Assembly (NCBI GenBank): GCA_950097015.1
Contig: CATNEN010000038.1
Location: forward strand, 7,748,001 to 7,812,000
DNA length: 64,000 nucleotides
Origin: Macrostomum hystrix
Taxonomy: Eukaryota; Platyhelminthes; Macrostomidae
Reading direction: 5' to 3'
The position numbers and the translations under genes were made by a program. Within the stretch, counting starts at the first letter, position 1. Each line of letters begins with the position of its first letter. The notes under the pieces were generated by a model. It was given only the letters and a program-made list of their open reading frames with translations. It searched no databases and was not told where the DNA came from. Positions 21,466 through 35,700 of this stretch are shown one piece after another.

Positions 21466-22780
21466 GCAAAGTGAAATCTTAGATTTGAATCTACTAACTC
21501 CAGCTGCCAGCTGGTTGGCTAGAACAGGGTAGAAGCATAAAACGTTTGCATTTGCAAAGCAACAATGTTAGGCAAAATATACGCAGGCGCAAAAGACAAC
21601 AGCAAAAAGATCAAAAGGATATTCTAATTGTGCTGTCTTGGCGACTCGCAAAGAAGGTAAATACATTGATTTTAGGCAAATTTTGACTGCCAGCGAAGCT
21701 CAAAAGAAAATTTCACGAACACGAACAGGAAAGTAATCATAGCCGGCTGCAGCTTCTGCGGCAGAGCAAAGGGTCATAAAGAGCCAAGCTTTGAAAATAA
21801 TGATCCAAGCCAGTCAAGCTCATTAAATGGCGAGCATTGGGTGCGCAGATGCTGGCTATACTACTCAGCATTTGACGTGAGTAGCTGAAATAGAAAACTA
21901 ATGCGAATATGGGCCTTGGCCCTCAGATCCGCCCCCAGAGAAATTGTTGCTTATCTTATTAGTAACATGCAAACAACAAACATGCTTTAAAATATTGCAA
22001 ACCAACTGGCTACGTACAAGCGTAGGCAACTAAAGTGCACAAGAAATGTGTTTGCATTTCATGTCGGGTAAAAAAGACAGACAGCAGTTACTACTGACAA
22101 GTAGGATAGTGAGTACGATCTGACTTACTTAAGTTAAAAGAGGCGAACAATGATGTCATAGGCCATTTAGTAATATCAGTCAGGACATCATGGTACAAGG
22201 CATTAATTCTGCAACAATATATTCTTTTAATACTTTTCCGATGACGATCGCTAGACAATGAATTTTAGATTTATAGCAGAGAAATGTACTTTAGAATAAG
22301 CAAGGAAAGATTCTCGATTCCACACGGAAAGTTCTATTAGCTTATAACTGGCGTTAAGGAATAGTACACTTAGATATTTTCAAACAGAATTCCACTCAAA
22401 GCTGAGTTACTCTGTAAATAGTGAGCGATATCTAATGAACTTTCCAATGTGAAATGGTGTCGAATAGAGGCTGGTAAACAAACAGAAGAAGCTGCAACTC
22501 AAGCCATAGCAGTGTGCACTTGCAACCAGAAAGGCATTTAGGAATGTGCAGCCATTGTGCAGCCAAGAACAACAGCGAAACCGATTGCCATGAGGAAGAA
22601 TTTATCTAACAGAAAGCGAAGGCTAATAAAACTGGAGAGCCGATCACAGAGACAAGGTAGAAACAACACAGAACTAACGAACTGTCTTTAAAATGTTGTA
22701 AAATACGTCGGCAAAATGAAATATCAGAACAATAGTAATAACATGTACTCTTAAACATCTTATGTTCGAATCTAAATCTC
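21466..22780. other. Intergenic, nothing recognised
   Basis: Mixed-composition DNA without long frames, tRNA-like boxes or obvious transposon ends. Confidence 0.5.
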
Positions 22781-22785
22781 AAATA

Positions 22786-23441
22786 ACACCTGTGCACCAG
22801 CTAGCTGCAATTATTGCAGTCACACCTGTGCACCAGCTAGCTGCAATTATTGCAGTCACACCTGTGCACCAGCTAGCTGCAATTATTGCAGTCACACCTG
22901 TGCACCAGCTAGCTGCAATTATTGCAGTCACACCTGTGCACCAGCTAGCTGCAATTATTGCAGTCACACCTGTGCACCAGCTAGCTGCAATTATTGCAGT
23001 CACACCTGTGCACCAGCTAGCTGCAATTATTGCAGTCACACCTGTGCACCAGCTAGCTGCAATTATTGCAGTCACACCTGTGCACCAGCTAGCTGCAATT
23101 ATTGCAGTCACACCTGTGCACCAGCTAGCTGCAATTATTGCAGTCACACCTGTGCACCAGCTAGCTGCAATTATTGCAGTCACACCTGTGCACCAGCTAG
23201 CTGAAATTATTGCAGTCACACCTGTGCACCAGCTAGCTGCAATTATTGCAGTCACACCTGTGCACCAGCTAGCTGAAATTATTGCAGTCACACCTGTGCA
23301 CCAGCTGGCTGCAATTATTGCAGTCACACCTGTGCACCAGATAGCTGAAATTATTGCAGTCACACCTGTGCACCAGCTAGCTGCAATTATTGCAGTCACA
23401 CCTGTGCACCAGTTAGCTGAAATTATTGCAGTCACACCTGT
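22786..23441. repeat. 36-bp minisatellite, 18 copies
   Basis: Unit starts acacctgtgcaccagctagc. Because 36 is a multiple of 3, it makes long frames on both strands (period TPVHQLAAIIAV on +), but these lie past a stop codon and look like by-products. The array begins about 38 bases after the stop of the gene at 23479, so it lies in or next to its 3' UTR. The final third alternates ctgcaatt and ctgaaatt, a 72-bp higher-order unit. Confidence 0.97.
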
Positions 23442-23478
23442 AAACCAACAGAAACGCAACAGAAATGTCGTCGGAGTC

Positions 23479-24928
23479 TCAAGACTTGCAGTCGCTTTCA
23501 ATCTGGTCCAAGTCTAGCTGCTCAAAGTCTGCCTCGCTGTCAACGGGTGCGTGGGCGAGGCGCTCCTCATCGTAGTTGTCTTCGTCAGCGTCGTCTAGAT
23601 CTTCCTCTTCTTCATCGCTAGAATCGGCGACCGCCGCGGCCGCGGCAGCGGACAGGGACGAAGAGTTGGTGGCGGAGTTGATAGTTGGCAGGCCGATCAG
23701 GTAGCTCCTGCCGGTGTGGCTAAGACGGACGTCGCCGGCGCTGCCGGGGCAAGGACAGCTGTCGCAGTGCTTGCGCTTTGGTGCGGCGTGAAAGCTGGGC
23801 TGCGACTGGCAGCGGGTGTCTGGACTGCTGCTGCTGTTGCTGTTGTTATTGTTAATGTTTTGCCCGCCTTCATCATTGCCACCGCTTGTTTGCAGGTGCT
23901 GCTGCTGCTGCTGCTGCGAGTGCGGGTTTAAGCTGAGCGACTCAAAGCCGGGCACCAAGGCCTGCTGAGGCCGCAAAGCCACGGGGCGGAAGATCAGGCG
24001 GTCGCAGGGGCCGGCCGAGGCCACGAGGGCGGCGCGTTGCAGATGATACTGGTGCTGGCGGTGGTGACAGGCCCGCTTGGGCGGCAGGAGCGGCGGACTC
24101 GAGGGCGGCGCGGGCGGGGGCGAGTAGAGCGACGATGAGGCGACTGGCAGAGGGCGAGAATTGTGGATAGTAAAAAGCTTTAGTAAATACTTTTGGCTGA
24201 AACAGTGACAATGTCATAGAAAATGAATAAGTGTGACAGCATAGGAACGAGTGTGACAGCAATGGAACAAGTGTGACAGCAGAGGAACAAGTGTGACAGC
24301 AGTGGAAGATGTGTGACAGCATAGAAACAAGTGTGAGAGCAGTGAAACAAGTGTGACAGCATTGGAACAAGTGTGACAGCATAGGAACAAGAGTGACAGC
24401 AGTGGAACAAGTGTGACAGCAGTGGAACAACTTGTGAGTGTGAAACAAGTGTGAGAGCAGTGAAACAAGTGTGACAGCAGTGGAACAAGTGTGACAGCAG
24501 TGGAACAAGTGTGATCCGGGCTCACCAGTGGAGGAGCTACAGCGCTGAACAGCAGCTGAGTCACCAGTCATTGTCAAGGGTTCCGACACTGGGCCTGGCT
24601 GGCACAGCCGCTTCCAGTTGTCATCAGGCTGCGAGAAAAGTTGCCGTTGATTTTTTTATATTAATCAATATGCTCTTCGGTGATTTGGTATGCTGAGTGT
24701 GAGACAATTATGTAATATATTCGCTTTGAAGTAATCACATTTTACATGTCTCTCTTAATTGCCAACTTAAAAGTTACCCACCTCAGCAATAGAAATGTGT
24801 TCCATGGTGTTAAGTCTAGTCTGTTGATTCACTTTTGCCAGATGGGTAGACACAATTGAAGCGGCTGGATAACTCTGTCCTTTTTGTTGATGATGCTGCT
24901 GCTGCTGATCATTCATCAAAGAAAGCAT
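23479..24928 (-). CDS. Unrecognised 304-residue protein with acidic C-terminus
   Basis: Three exons, 24928-24782, 24628-24526 and 24143-23479. Phases close exactly (0, then 1) from ATG to TGA, giving 304 residues. I do not recognise the family. Visible parts: a Gln/His-rich start; MEHISIAE running into PDDNWKRLCQ (about 42-59), which looks conserved; a Pro-rich segment with PPLLPPKRACHHRQHQYH; LVASAGPCDRLIFRPVA; poly-Gln, poly-Asn and Ser tracts; CDSCPCPG; an Ala run; and a strongly acidic stretch (about 260-290) ending QIESDCKS. This composition suggests a nuclear, largely disordered regulatory protein; that is inference. Exon 1 could start at an internal Met. The second intron and the region just past the stop are both filled by minisatellites. 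Confidence 0.78.
24225..24512. repeat. 20-bp minisatellite in an intron
   Basis: Units like aagtgtgacagcagtggaac, about 14 copies, in intron 24144-24525 of the 304-residue gene, starting about 13 bases past the donor. The frames it opens on the minus strand are artefacts. Confidence 0.95.
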
Positions 24929-26283
24929 AGCTAACTTTAAGAGCTAAATTTAAATTTTCAGATGTCCTAGCATGCTAAGGCAATAAAGAGCTTGGATAAA
25001 TGATAAACAGATGCTGCCAGCGAAGTGCCAAACTGGGGCGCCACTTGGACAGACAGACAGACAGGCTGCCAGCAGGCCGCTGCACTTCTAGTCAGCTTGT
25101 CTGGCTGCTGTTACTGAAAGTAGTCAAGTTAGTTTTTTAACTGGATTTTAAGAAAGCATGAAGTCTACAGTTTCATTAAAAATTATTTATTATATATACT
25201 ATTTCTTATATTATATTTTTTACCTCACTATCCTCTCAGGAAGAACACCGAATTCATCATTAAGCACACTATTATCTCATTGAGCAAATGATCACCCACA
25301 CTAAGCAGAGTAGCCTATTCGAAAACATTAGCCTTGCCCTTATTTAACAAATTAAGCTCTTCACTTATCTGCCATTAAAACAAAAAATGAAAGACAATTA
25401 GTAATTTTGCTAAATGTAGGACATACTCTTTATTGCCAAATTATCCCCTTGCTCATAGATTGAAATTATTACGATGTTATATTTTCTATATTTAATTATA
25501 ATTTTTTTCCTTACATCTATTTATACTTTCACTTTTTGTAGCTTTAGAATTTTGTGAAAAGGCATGAATTGTGAAATTTACAACAATCGTACACTTATTT
25601 TTTTGTAAAATATGCAGATGCAAGTGATATAGACCAAATTTAATAAACTGAAAATCTGCAACATTTTGAAAATATTTTTTTAATTGCGTAAATTTGTTTT
25701 AATGCGTAATTTCTTTTGTTTAAATGAGCTATAATTATTTTGTTTAAAATGACAAATTCTTAGTATAAATACAGGAACAAAATCGAGGGAAAATCTAACT
25801 GTGTTCAACACAGTTTGATACAAAGTTTGTATACAATACTCAGAAGTGTTCTTTCATTCTTTAAAAAATGTACACAGACAAATGCTAAGAAAGATTCAGG
25901 AGAGACAGAAGTAGAAAGTATTGCTGTACACTTGAGATCATTGGTAATGCTCTTTGGAAAGCCTATACTCAGAAATACATATGAATAACTAAATACGCTA
26001 CCTAGACTAACTAAATACAATACTCAGAATAACTAAATACACTACCAGACTAAATATGCTACCAAGAAATTCTTTGAAATATATATAAAATACATTCTAA
26101 GACTAATTCTAAGAAAAAAATGAAACTACTTAGACATATTTAAATACCTCTGTAAAACAACTTTCATAGAATATTAATAATAAGAAATACAACAACATTG
26201 TGAAAGTAAAGTTAGAATGGTAATTGGCACTAGGACAACATTGGTAACAGCAGTAGGATTTTCTTAAAGGCCTATATTATCAA
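24929..26283. other. AT-rich intergenic DNA
   Basis: Contains the likely promoter of the 304-residue gene near 24930-25100, including a short 'gacagacagacaggc' run. The remainder is AT-rich without gene signals. Confidence 0.5.
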
Positions 26284-26291
26284 ATTATCCC

Positions 26292-26974
26292 CCATAGTCA
26301 GGAAGGTGGCAGAGTGTGCGCCAGAATAAATTTTGGAAGGACAATCTGTGTGCCATGTGTGCACCGTCTGTGTGCCATCTGTGCGCCGTCTATGCGCCAT
26401 CTGTGCGCCATCTGTGTGCTATCTATGCGCTGTCCCCTAACCTTGACCTTACAAAGAAAAGCACCCTATGTTAACCTAAGGGTATATAACTTACTAAGTC
26501 AGTTAGTCACTTGATTTGATTATTGTATTTCAAATTCAAAGTTAAGCAAAAATAATAATATTAAATATATATATATATATACTATACAAGCAAATTACTA
26601 AGCAAATATATGTAATATTGAAAAAAAACTGAATTGAAAGCAGTAATTGTAACACAGTTGATGGGATAAGTGCAATGGGATAAGTCAATGATTCAATGCT
26701 ATGCAACACAAAAGTTATGAACAATTTCAATATTTCAAAAATGCAAGTTAGAATAACAAATATGCAATTTACGACAAATTATGACTTCTAGGAATTTATA
26801 GTGTGCACTGCAGCTTATGGGCCAATGTGCACCGAGACCCTTTGTGTACACCACGCTTGTGTGCCAATGTGTGCCAAGACCCTTTGTGTGTGCTGTGCTT
26901 ATGTGCCAATGTGCTATGAGACCCTTTGTGTGCACGGGAATTTTCCCCCTCAGAGGCCACCTTCCTGACTATGG
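26292..26974. mobile_element. Short inverted-repeat transposon (hAT-like MITE)
   Basis: The ends are a perfect 19-bp inverted repeat, ccatagtcaggaaggtggc at the left and its complement at the right. The 8-bp direct repeat attatccc flanks the element at 26284-26291 and 26975-26982. No transposase is encoded in 683 bp, so it is non-autonomous. An 8-bp target duplication is typical of hAT elements, although the terminus does not start with the common CAG. Inside are subterminal gtgtgccatctgtgcgcc-type repeats on the left and related gtgccaatgtg repeats on the right, which could be transposase-binding sites. Confidence 0.82.
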
Positions 26975-26982
26975 ATTATCCC

Positions 26983-29637
26983 TAGCACAACTTTGGTGGC
27001 ATTCAGTGGGATATTAAATATTATAAAATAGCCCCTGTACACAAGCTTGCATCTTAAGTACAGGCTTTAGGTCAGTAGTGTATTTCTTTCTACATAGCAC
27101 AGTGTATATATTTTATAGATTATACTAATTAAAAGATAAAATGAAAATATCTAGCTACTTTAGTTTTATGATATATTAAAAAAGGCTTTAAAATAAACCC
27201 ATGAAGAAGATATATAAAACACAAACTCATAAAGATAACATGATCTTTATTTAATCAATTTGGCAATTAACTATTTATTTAATTCAAAATCACCTACATT
27301 AATAATAATTTTCCTATGATGGTGGGGGTTGCTTCTATTTTATTTTTATTGTCTAGTAGGCCAAATTGTAGGCATATTGCTAATTGAGGCCTCAGGGTTG
27401 CAATGGCTTGAGAAATTTTATAAGTGAGCACATCTTTACTAGTGCTTGTTATTATGTTTTGGTGTACATCAATGTGTGGTGGACAGACGTGTGTTGTGTG
27501 CCACCAGAGGGTCAGTGACCACCAGAATTTCTGCATTAAGCCTAAACATCAACATGGCTTACATTACATGTCCTTCAAATATAAATTTGAAGAAATAGTT
27601 TAAAAAGCTTTTCGCTTAGGCCCAGGAAAATTTTTGTGAAAATCAGTTAAGATATCTGGCTGATATCTAATCTAAAAGCTATGCCTTTTACATCTACATG
27701 TAGCACTAGGTTCGATTAATTGGCATTTGTTCTAGCAAGGTAAGCTAAGTAAGATGATGACCGCATTTCAGCGTCCGTTCCTGTTTCCAAGAACACACGA
27801 AACAAATTAAATTAAAACAAAAATACAAAACTGCCAGATTTTAGTCCTTAACTACAATTTTATAAAAAATAGCAGAAAAATTACAAACGTTTTACTTACT
27901 AAAATTATGCGCTTTTATCTGCCGAGATCTAGCCCATCCAACTATATTGTTGCCAGTTCTGTCCGATTATTTGGCATTTCATAAAACAGTTAATTAAAAT
28001 TGAGTCGAAAAAAACACAGCAGCTATGTTAACAAGTGCGAGTCGCGATCGTTCTTAAATTTGCGATAATTGATTACCATTATGTTTCTTGAGATTTTCCA
28101 AGGCGGCCGTCGAATGTACATAATTGACCAATTAAAAACTCATAACTTCTCTCAAGTACGGTTTCTCAAATTCGTACTGCGCTAGCCAATGGTGTGCTGA
28201 AAATAATTCCATGGAATTTTTCGCCCTATAGTCATAAAATTATTCCAGGAAACTCCAACAATCCACTTTAGCGGTTGTAGTTAACGTTGAAAAAAACAAT
28301 TTTAGTGATGATTTATTTTTAGCAGACTTGGGAAGGAAACGATAAAGCGAGGAAAGTGGAGAGAACGACAGAAGCAAACCACTAAATTATTTTGTTTCGC
28401 CTCCAAGCCAAATAGTTTAAAATAAACATCTCATGCTAGTCGCATAAAGAATTTTTGTTAAAAATAGAAATTATTTAACATCTTAGCATGCTATGCTCAT
28501 ACTGTACACGCTTATCGACAGGACCATCATTGCATATGGGAGTTAAGGGATCAGTTAGTCAAGATTTTCTTGGGGGGAAAATACTAGCAAACAAATTCTC
28601 AAAGACTAAGTAAACTAAACCGTTAAGCAATAATTGTAGATAAAATCATTCAAAGCAGAATGCCTTGAATGGAACGACACAAACAGCTAAATAAGTATCA
28701 TGGCCCCGCCTATTGCCATAACATAAAGCTTAAAAGGGAATCGGCAAACAAAAAAAACAACAGACAACTGATAAGAAAATAAAAATGTACAAACTATTAT
28801 GTACTTTAATTTTTCACTAATTTAAAAGGTGAACTTAGACGACAAAACTAAAGAAACCAGGAGGCCCTAGATAGAATTGAGGCTTTTGCTGATTCAACAG
28901 TTAAATAGCCTAAAAACATATCCGGACTAACAGTCTAAGAGAACAGAATACACATGACTATACTGTACACATAATTAATTCAGGGAATACATTCAACACT
29001 CTATATATCCTTTAAATGACCCTTTCTACTTACTTTAGAATGATTTACTTAAGCGTTAATAAATCCGGAAATTCTGAGACATCGTATTGTTTTGAAACCA
29101 CTGGCTTAAGGTTGCTTACAAATTACAGATGCATGCTATTTTTATGCAGCAAAAAGCAGATACGCATCGAGATAAGCATGTTACCGGAATTTTCCGGATT
29201 TAATTAAGCTTGACAAATATTAGTCCAGTAAAGTGAAGGGGATTTTAAGCATCAAGTTAGAAAAAAACACGAAACAATAACAAACACAGTGAGCATATGA
29301 ATACAGTAATCTCGCATAAATTAGGCAAAAAAACTGTAGACTAAAAAATAAGTTTTTGCTTGTTTTGCTTACTTTTTCTATTCCGCTAATTGTTAGCGGC
29401 GCTTTGAAACAAAGAAATAAAAAGTATAATTAAAGCAATAGCGGCCGGTCAATGTAAATCTTCTTGATCGATTGATTAAATTTGTAGATATTTTAGGCAT
29501 AACTTATTCTCGAAATACAACAGTGTTTCAAATTACTATTTAAAATTCTGTACATACTACTCAATCGATCAAGTTCAAGTAGTGTAATCAACCGAAAGTA
29601 ACGAGTAGCAGGCGGGAGCAGGCCATGCAGGAACAGG
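26983..29637. other. AT-rich intergenic DNA, CK1 alpha downstream region
   Basis: I see no gene, RNA gene or clear transposon in this stretch. The 3' UTR of casein kinase 1 alpha must begin just past 29706 on the minus strand. Confidence 0.5.
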
Positions 29638-29705
29638 TTAATGCTGGGAGGGGGCTGGTCGGGTGGGAGGGGAGCGGAGGGATCGGAGACATTGGGGCTG
29701 GCTTG

Positions 29706-32700
29706 TCACTGCTGAGCGGCCGACGCGGCCGAAGCGGCATTGCTGCGCTGCTTTAGCAGGGTCCAATCGAAGGTGTAATCGAACTGATGATTGAGGGTGC
29801 GGAACAGGATGCGGAACAGCTGTCGCAGGTACATGTAGTCCGGCGCCTCTTCGAAGCGGAGGCCACGGCAATAGTTCAGGTACATTGTGAACTCGGCCGG
29901 GAAGCCTTTGCACAGCGACTCGACTGGTGTAGACATCTTCTTCTCACTGATCTTCTGGTACTTCTGCTTCTTTGTGGCGGCCTGAGTGGATGAAAATCAA
30001 GCAGTTTGTTATAAACTAACAATAGACGAAATTTTAGAGCTATTCCTCAGCAATTAACTATTCAGTCCATGAGATTTCATCCCTCAGTCCCTCAGCAGTT
30101 ATCCCTCAGTCCCTCAGCAGTTATCCCTCAGTCCCTCAGCAGTTATCCCTCAGTCCCTCAACAGTTATCCCTCAGTCCCTCAGCAGTTATCCCTCAGTTC
30201 TTTAGCAGTTATCCCTCAGTCCCTCAACAGTTATCCCTCAGTCCCTCAGCAGTTATCCCTAAGTCCCTCAACAGTTATCCCTCAGTCCCTCAGCAGTTAT
30301 CCCTCAGTTCTTTAGCAGTTATCCCTCAGTCCCTCAACAGTTATCCCTCAGTCCCTCAGCAGTTATCCCTCAGTCCCTCAACAGTTATCCCTCAGTCCCT
30401 CAGCAGTTATCCCTCAGTTCTTTAGCAGTTATCCCTCAGTCCCTCAACAGTTATCCCTCAGTCCCTCAGCAGTTATCCCTCAGTCCCTCAACAGTTATCC
30501 CTCAGTCCCTCAGCAGTTATCCTTCATTCCCTCAGCAGTTATCCCTCAGTCCTTCAGCAGTTATCCCTCAGTCCTTCATTGCCTCAGCAGTTATCTCTCA
30601 GTCCTTCAGCAGGAATCCCTCATTCCCTCAGTACCTTAACAGTGATCCTCCGGCCCGTCAGCGTATGTTTCTAGATTTAACTATTTCCTTGTCGTTATAG
30701 TAAAATTGCTATCAAGGCGTAAAGATCTCCACGCACTCACCTGCAGACCCTGCCAGGGCAGGGAGCCCCTGTTAAAGTACATCAGCACGTAGCCCAGAGC
30801 TTCCATATCGTCGCGCCTGGACTGCTCAATACCCAGGTGAGCGTTGATGGAAGCGTATCTGGCTGTTCCGGTCAAGTTTTTGTCTTCGCTGTAAAAAATA
30901 TTTCGTTGGAAAATTTCGGCCAATTCAAATTAAAAGCTAAGAAAGCATTTCATAACGCAGAGCCCTACCGATAAGCGATGTGCTTCCCAGACCGGCTGTC
31001 GCGGTACTTCTTGGCTAAACCGAAGTCAATGATGAACACCTGTAAATGGATGGGATGTGGGCGAGACTAGATATGACGTTGCTACCTTCATAAAATCATT
31101 CAGCTCAACCTTCAGATTATATGTATACCTTCAGGCCTCAAAAACACCATTGATCACAAGACACCATTCAGATCACAGGACACAATTCAGATCACAGGAC
31201 ACCATTTAGATCACAGGACACCATTCAGATCACAGGACACAATTCAGATCACATGACACAATTCAGATCACATGACACAATTCAGATCACAGGACACCAT
31301 TCAGATCACAGGACACCATTTAGATCACAGGACACCATTCAGATCACATGACACAATTCAGATCACATGACACAATTCAGATCACAGGACACCATTCAGA
31401 TCACAGGACACCATTTAGATCACAGGACACCATTCAGATCACATGACACAATTCAGATCACATGACACAATTCAGATCACAGGACACCATTTAGATCACA
31501 GGACACCATTTAGATCACAGGACACCATTTAGATCACAGGACACCATTCAGATCACATGACACCATTCAGATCACAGGACACCATTCAGATCATAGGACA
31601 CCATTCAGATCACAGGACACCATTCAGATCATAGGACACCATTTAGATCACAGGACACCATTCAGATCACATGACACCATTCAGATCACATGACACCATT
31701 CAGATCACAGGACACCATTCAGATCACAGGACACCATTCAGATCACAGGACACCATTCAGATCACAGGAAACCATTCAGATCACAGGACACCATTCAGAT
31801 CCCAGGACACCATTCAGATCACAGGAAACCATTCAGATCACAGGACACCATTCAGATCACAGGACACCATTCAGATCCCAGGACACCATTTAGATCACAG
31901 GAAACCATTCAGATCACAGGACACCATTCAGATCACAGGAAACCATTCAGATCACAGGACTCCATTCAGATCACAGGAAACCATTCAGATCACAGGACAC
32001 CATTCAGATCACAGGACACCATTCAGATCCCAGGACACCATTTAGATCACAGGAAACCATTCAGATCACAGGACACCATTCAGATCCCAGGCCATTCTCA
32101 ATGTCACGGGCCATCCTTAATGACTTTCTCCAAGAGTTTGCAAAACCGCACCTTATTGCAGTGCCGTCCAATGCCCATGAGGAAGTTGTCCGGCTTGATA
32201 TCCCTGTGAATGAAGTTCTTATTGTGCACATACTCGATGCGGTTGATCATCTGGTCGGCTAGCATGAGCACAGTCTTCATTGTGAAGCGCCTGGAGCAGA
32301 AACTGAACAGATCTTCCAGGCTTGGGCCAAGCAGGTCCATCACCAGAACATTGTAGTCCTTCTCAACACCGAACCATCTGGTTTAAAAAAGTTTTGTGCT
32401 ACGTATATTTTCAGTTTTAATGTAAAAAAATAAATAAATAAAAAATGTAACAATGGAGGGCTGTTGGCAATGGCATATAATTTGGTAACAGTAGACCCAC
32501 AGCCAGCGAGGTGATTCTGCCTATTCCGTAGACTCCTAAGCACACACGCACACAGATACTGAACGCAGGAACACGGTCACACAGGTTTCTGAATTGGGAT
32601 TGGACTTGACTCTAAACAGAAAATTCTGGACTACGAACTCCAGGTAGTTCCAGGGATCATCAGTCTGGGTCTCTCATTGCTTCAATTTGTGGCCAGGGTT

Positions 32701-35700
32701 ACAATTGGTAGCAACACCAGATAGGGTAGAAAATCTAGAGTTCAACAACCATCCCAGAATAAACGCCAACAGATAATGAATGGTCACGTGATCATACCGA
32801 ACATGAGGAATGCCGATGCCGCCCTGCAGCAGTTTGTACAGCTTGCTCTCGTACAGCAGCTGCGGGTGGCGAGCCTTCTGACTCTCCAGCTTGACAGCGA
32901 TTTCCTGTAGACAAGTTAGAGTGAATTCGACAGCACTGAGTCATTATGAGTTCTAATTACTGACTGCTTATGCAAGAGACATTTAAATTTCCCGAATGTT
33001 TTAAAAGAAAAAATAAGCTCTGCTTTTATTCCTAGAAGAGCTCATACTGTAATTTTTCTGTATTTTATGTATTCCAAGGATTTAAAATTTCATTAACAAT
33101 CCTAAACATTTAAATATTGATGGACAGTACTTATAGCAATAGGTTCTTTAAAAGTTCTACTTGAAAAACTTGGAAATGTTCTACTCAATCAGAAATATAT
33201 TTACATTAACAACCTGCAATTCATAGCCAAAAATAATTTGGTACTTAAGAAATGCTTTTTACTACTATCTCCAACGTAGTCTCTAATGTATTTCTAATTA
33301 ATATTGCAAAAAACTCATCTTTGTATATGTTCCTTTTTAATCATTTATACTAAACTATGTTTTCTCTAATATAAAATTTCCTAGGTAAAAACATATACAC
33401 TATTCCCTCTTTTTTCATAAAATACTTATCATTTCTAGGTTTAGGTTCTAAAGAGTTCTGCCATTTAGCATTGCCCTAGAATGAGTTTTATTTATCATAA
33501 GTATATTTTTAAAGCAGCACATATTACATTTTATGGCTAGCTAACTATGTATATTGCTGCTTCTATAGAAAAAGTCAGCATTTGAGAGATAGTATAGTCT
33601 CACTAGTACTGTGGCTTACACCAGAAAGAGAATATTCAAATTTTGCCATTTACAACATAAACAACAAAAAATTGGTATTCTTCACAAATTGTTTGCTAAA
33701 TGTTTGTTTAAAGTATTTAACATTTTTTCACATGAATAGCTCTTTAGTGTATTTAGACAATATATTTAAATAGTAAAAGTGACAACTTTGCACTTTTTGT
33801 TTTTAGTGATTCAACAATTTGAAGTTTGTGAGTTTTCTATTTTGATTTCAAACTCGTGCAAAAACATAGGAATCATGTCTTCTGACTTGGCTTTGATGCT
33901 TTTGAGTGTCCATGGCCCAAAAGCAAAAGTTTAGGTTAGAGGGACAGAAAATATGAGCACTCAGACTTATGTTTTTGCTAAGACCATTAAACAGTAAATC
34001 TATCTTATCAAAACTTTGTTAGGAATTGTTTAGGAATTTCTAGAGATATAAAAAGATGCAAAGAAAACAAAGTAATTTATTTTACCATTTTATTTGCTTG
34101 TGGGATGTGTAAACATGCTAAATTAGCTTTCAAGTGAAGAAAGTGCAAAAAACATTGAAATTAAATACTCATAGTTTAACAAACAATTCATGAAGTATGT
34201 CAAAAATACAAATATGGGAAAACAATCTTCTATGTAGTCTCTATAGTAATAAAAGCTATTTTTATTCTCTATAACAACAAACTAAACATCATAACTATCA
34301 ATTATAAATGATTTCTAATTGCTTGGATGTTCATTTTAAAACTAATTACAACATAGTTTGTCAAAAGTTTCAGCTTAGACAGTTAAGCAAAAAGCATGTT
34401 AAACTAAATTGGTGTTTTTTCCCAAGAGCTATGCCAGAAATTTCCTGCATAACCAGTGTCTTCTTATGATTGACATTAGTAGCACTACTCTGTTTTGTAG
34501 CTATTTTTAACAATTAATCCATTCTAAGCTTTTGTAATTTAGAGACTATATTTAATAATTATTTTTATTAGCTAAATCAAGCAAAAAGCAGACAAGAACA
34601 ATTGCCATTTTCAGAAAAAAAAACTTTAAGTTGAACTAGTGTGTTAGTAATTACTTTGTTTTTTGATTTAAATAATACTAAATGCAGTCAAATATGTTAA
34701 ACCTCAATACTAATTCAGTACTACTTTTGAATGTTAACTAGCATTTTACTAGGGTTATCTTTAATAGGTTGTATGCCTTTATTAAAGTTGAATCCTATTT
34801 GTTATTATTTTTAGTATGTCCTAAAAATATACATTTACATATACTCAACCCAGAACAGAACTTAAAGACTCTGATTCCTGATGCCATACTCACGAATGTG
34901 CTAAAGTGTATGCTGGAAAAAATTATCTTCTACGCCAAAAAATGAAATGTATGCCGGAAGCAAACTGTAGACCATAAAATGTACACCAGAAAGAAATAGC
35001 AACTGTATGCAAAATTTAGAAAAATGATGACTGGTCACTGGCACTCGGGGTTACTTACTTACTTTACTTACTTTGCAGGGGGGCCTGGGGCACTTGACGC
35101 ACAAACACAGGAACAGCATGCCCCCAGGCTAGCGAACTAGGCGAGAGCCGCCCATCGCGCCGCCTCCCCTGAGCAGGCACCTCACACACACAGCAGCAAG
35201 CCAAGCGGGGAAGGGGGCGGCAGCCAGAGTGCCTCTCACCCCAGGCCCGCACACGCACAGAGCAGACCAAGCCGGGGCGGAAGGCTGAAAGAAATCAGTC
35301 CTCAGGGGGGGGGGCGGGTGACGAGTGTACACTTTATCCAATGGCGCTGACGGAAATCCAGATGAGCGCGCGGCGGTGTACACCCGCCCCCCAGCCACCC
35401 CCCGCAAGGTCTAACGCCCCAGCGCCAACACACATAACTCATACAACGCAGAACAGGCACACAGAAAGGTAGGAGCGAAGCTATTTTTCAAGCTTTGATT
35501 GCACGAAATAAGGTGCACCTCTGCTGGTCACTACTGTCCAAACCCCCCCAACAAGTACCGAAATTAATCGTGACCTGAAGGGTGAATCGAACTAGCGTCC
35601 ACTAGCGGCACTCGGGGTTGGGGGTTATAGAAATTTGCCAGAAATCAATCTGGAAAAATATGGGAAACCAATCTTCTATGTAGTCTCTATAGTAATAAAA

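Noticed and set aside
22762-23517. Frames with TPVHQLAAIIAV or GVTAIIAASWCT repeats on both strands
   Set aside because: A 36-bp array past the stop of the 23479 gene; both strands are open simply because the unit is a multiple of 3 without stops.
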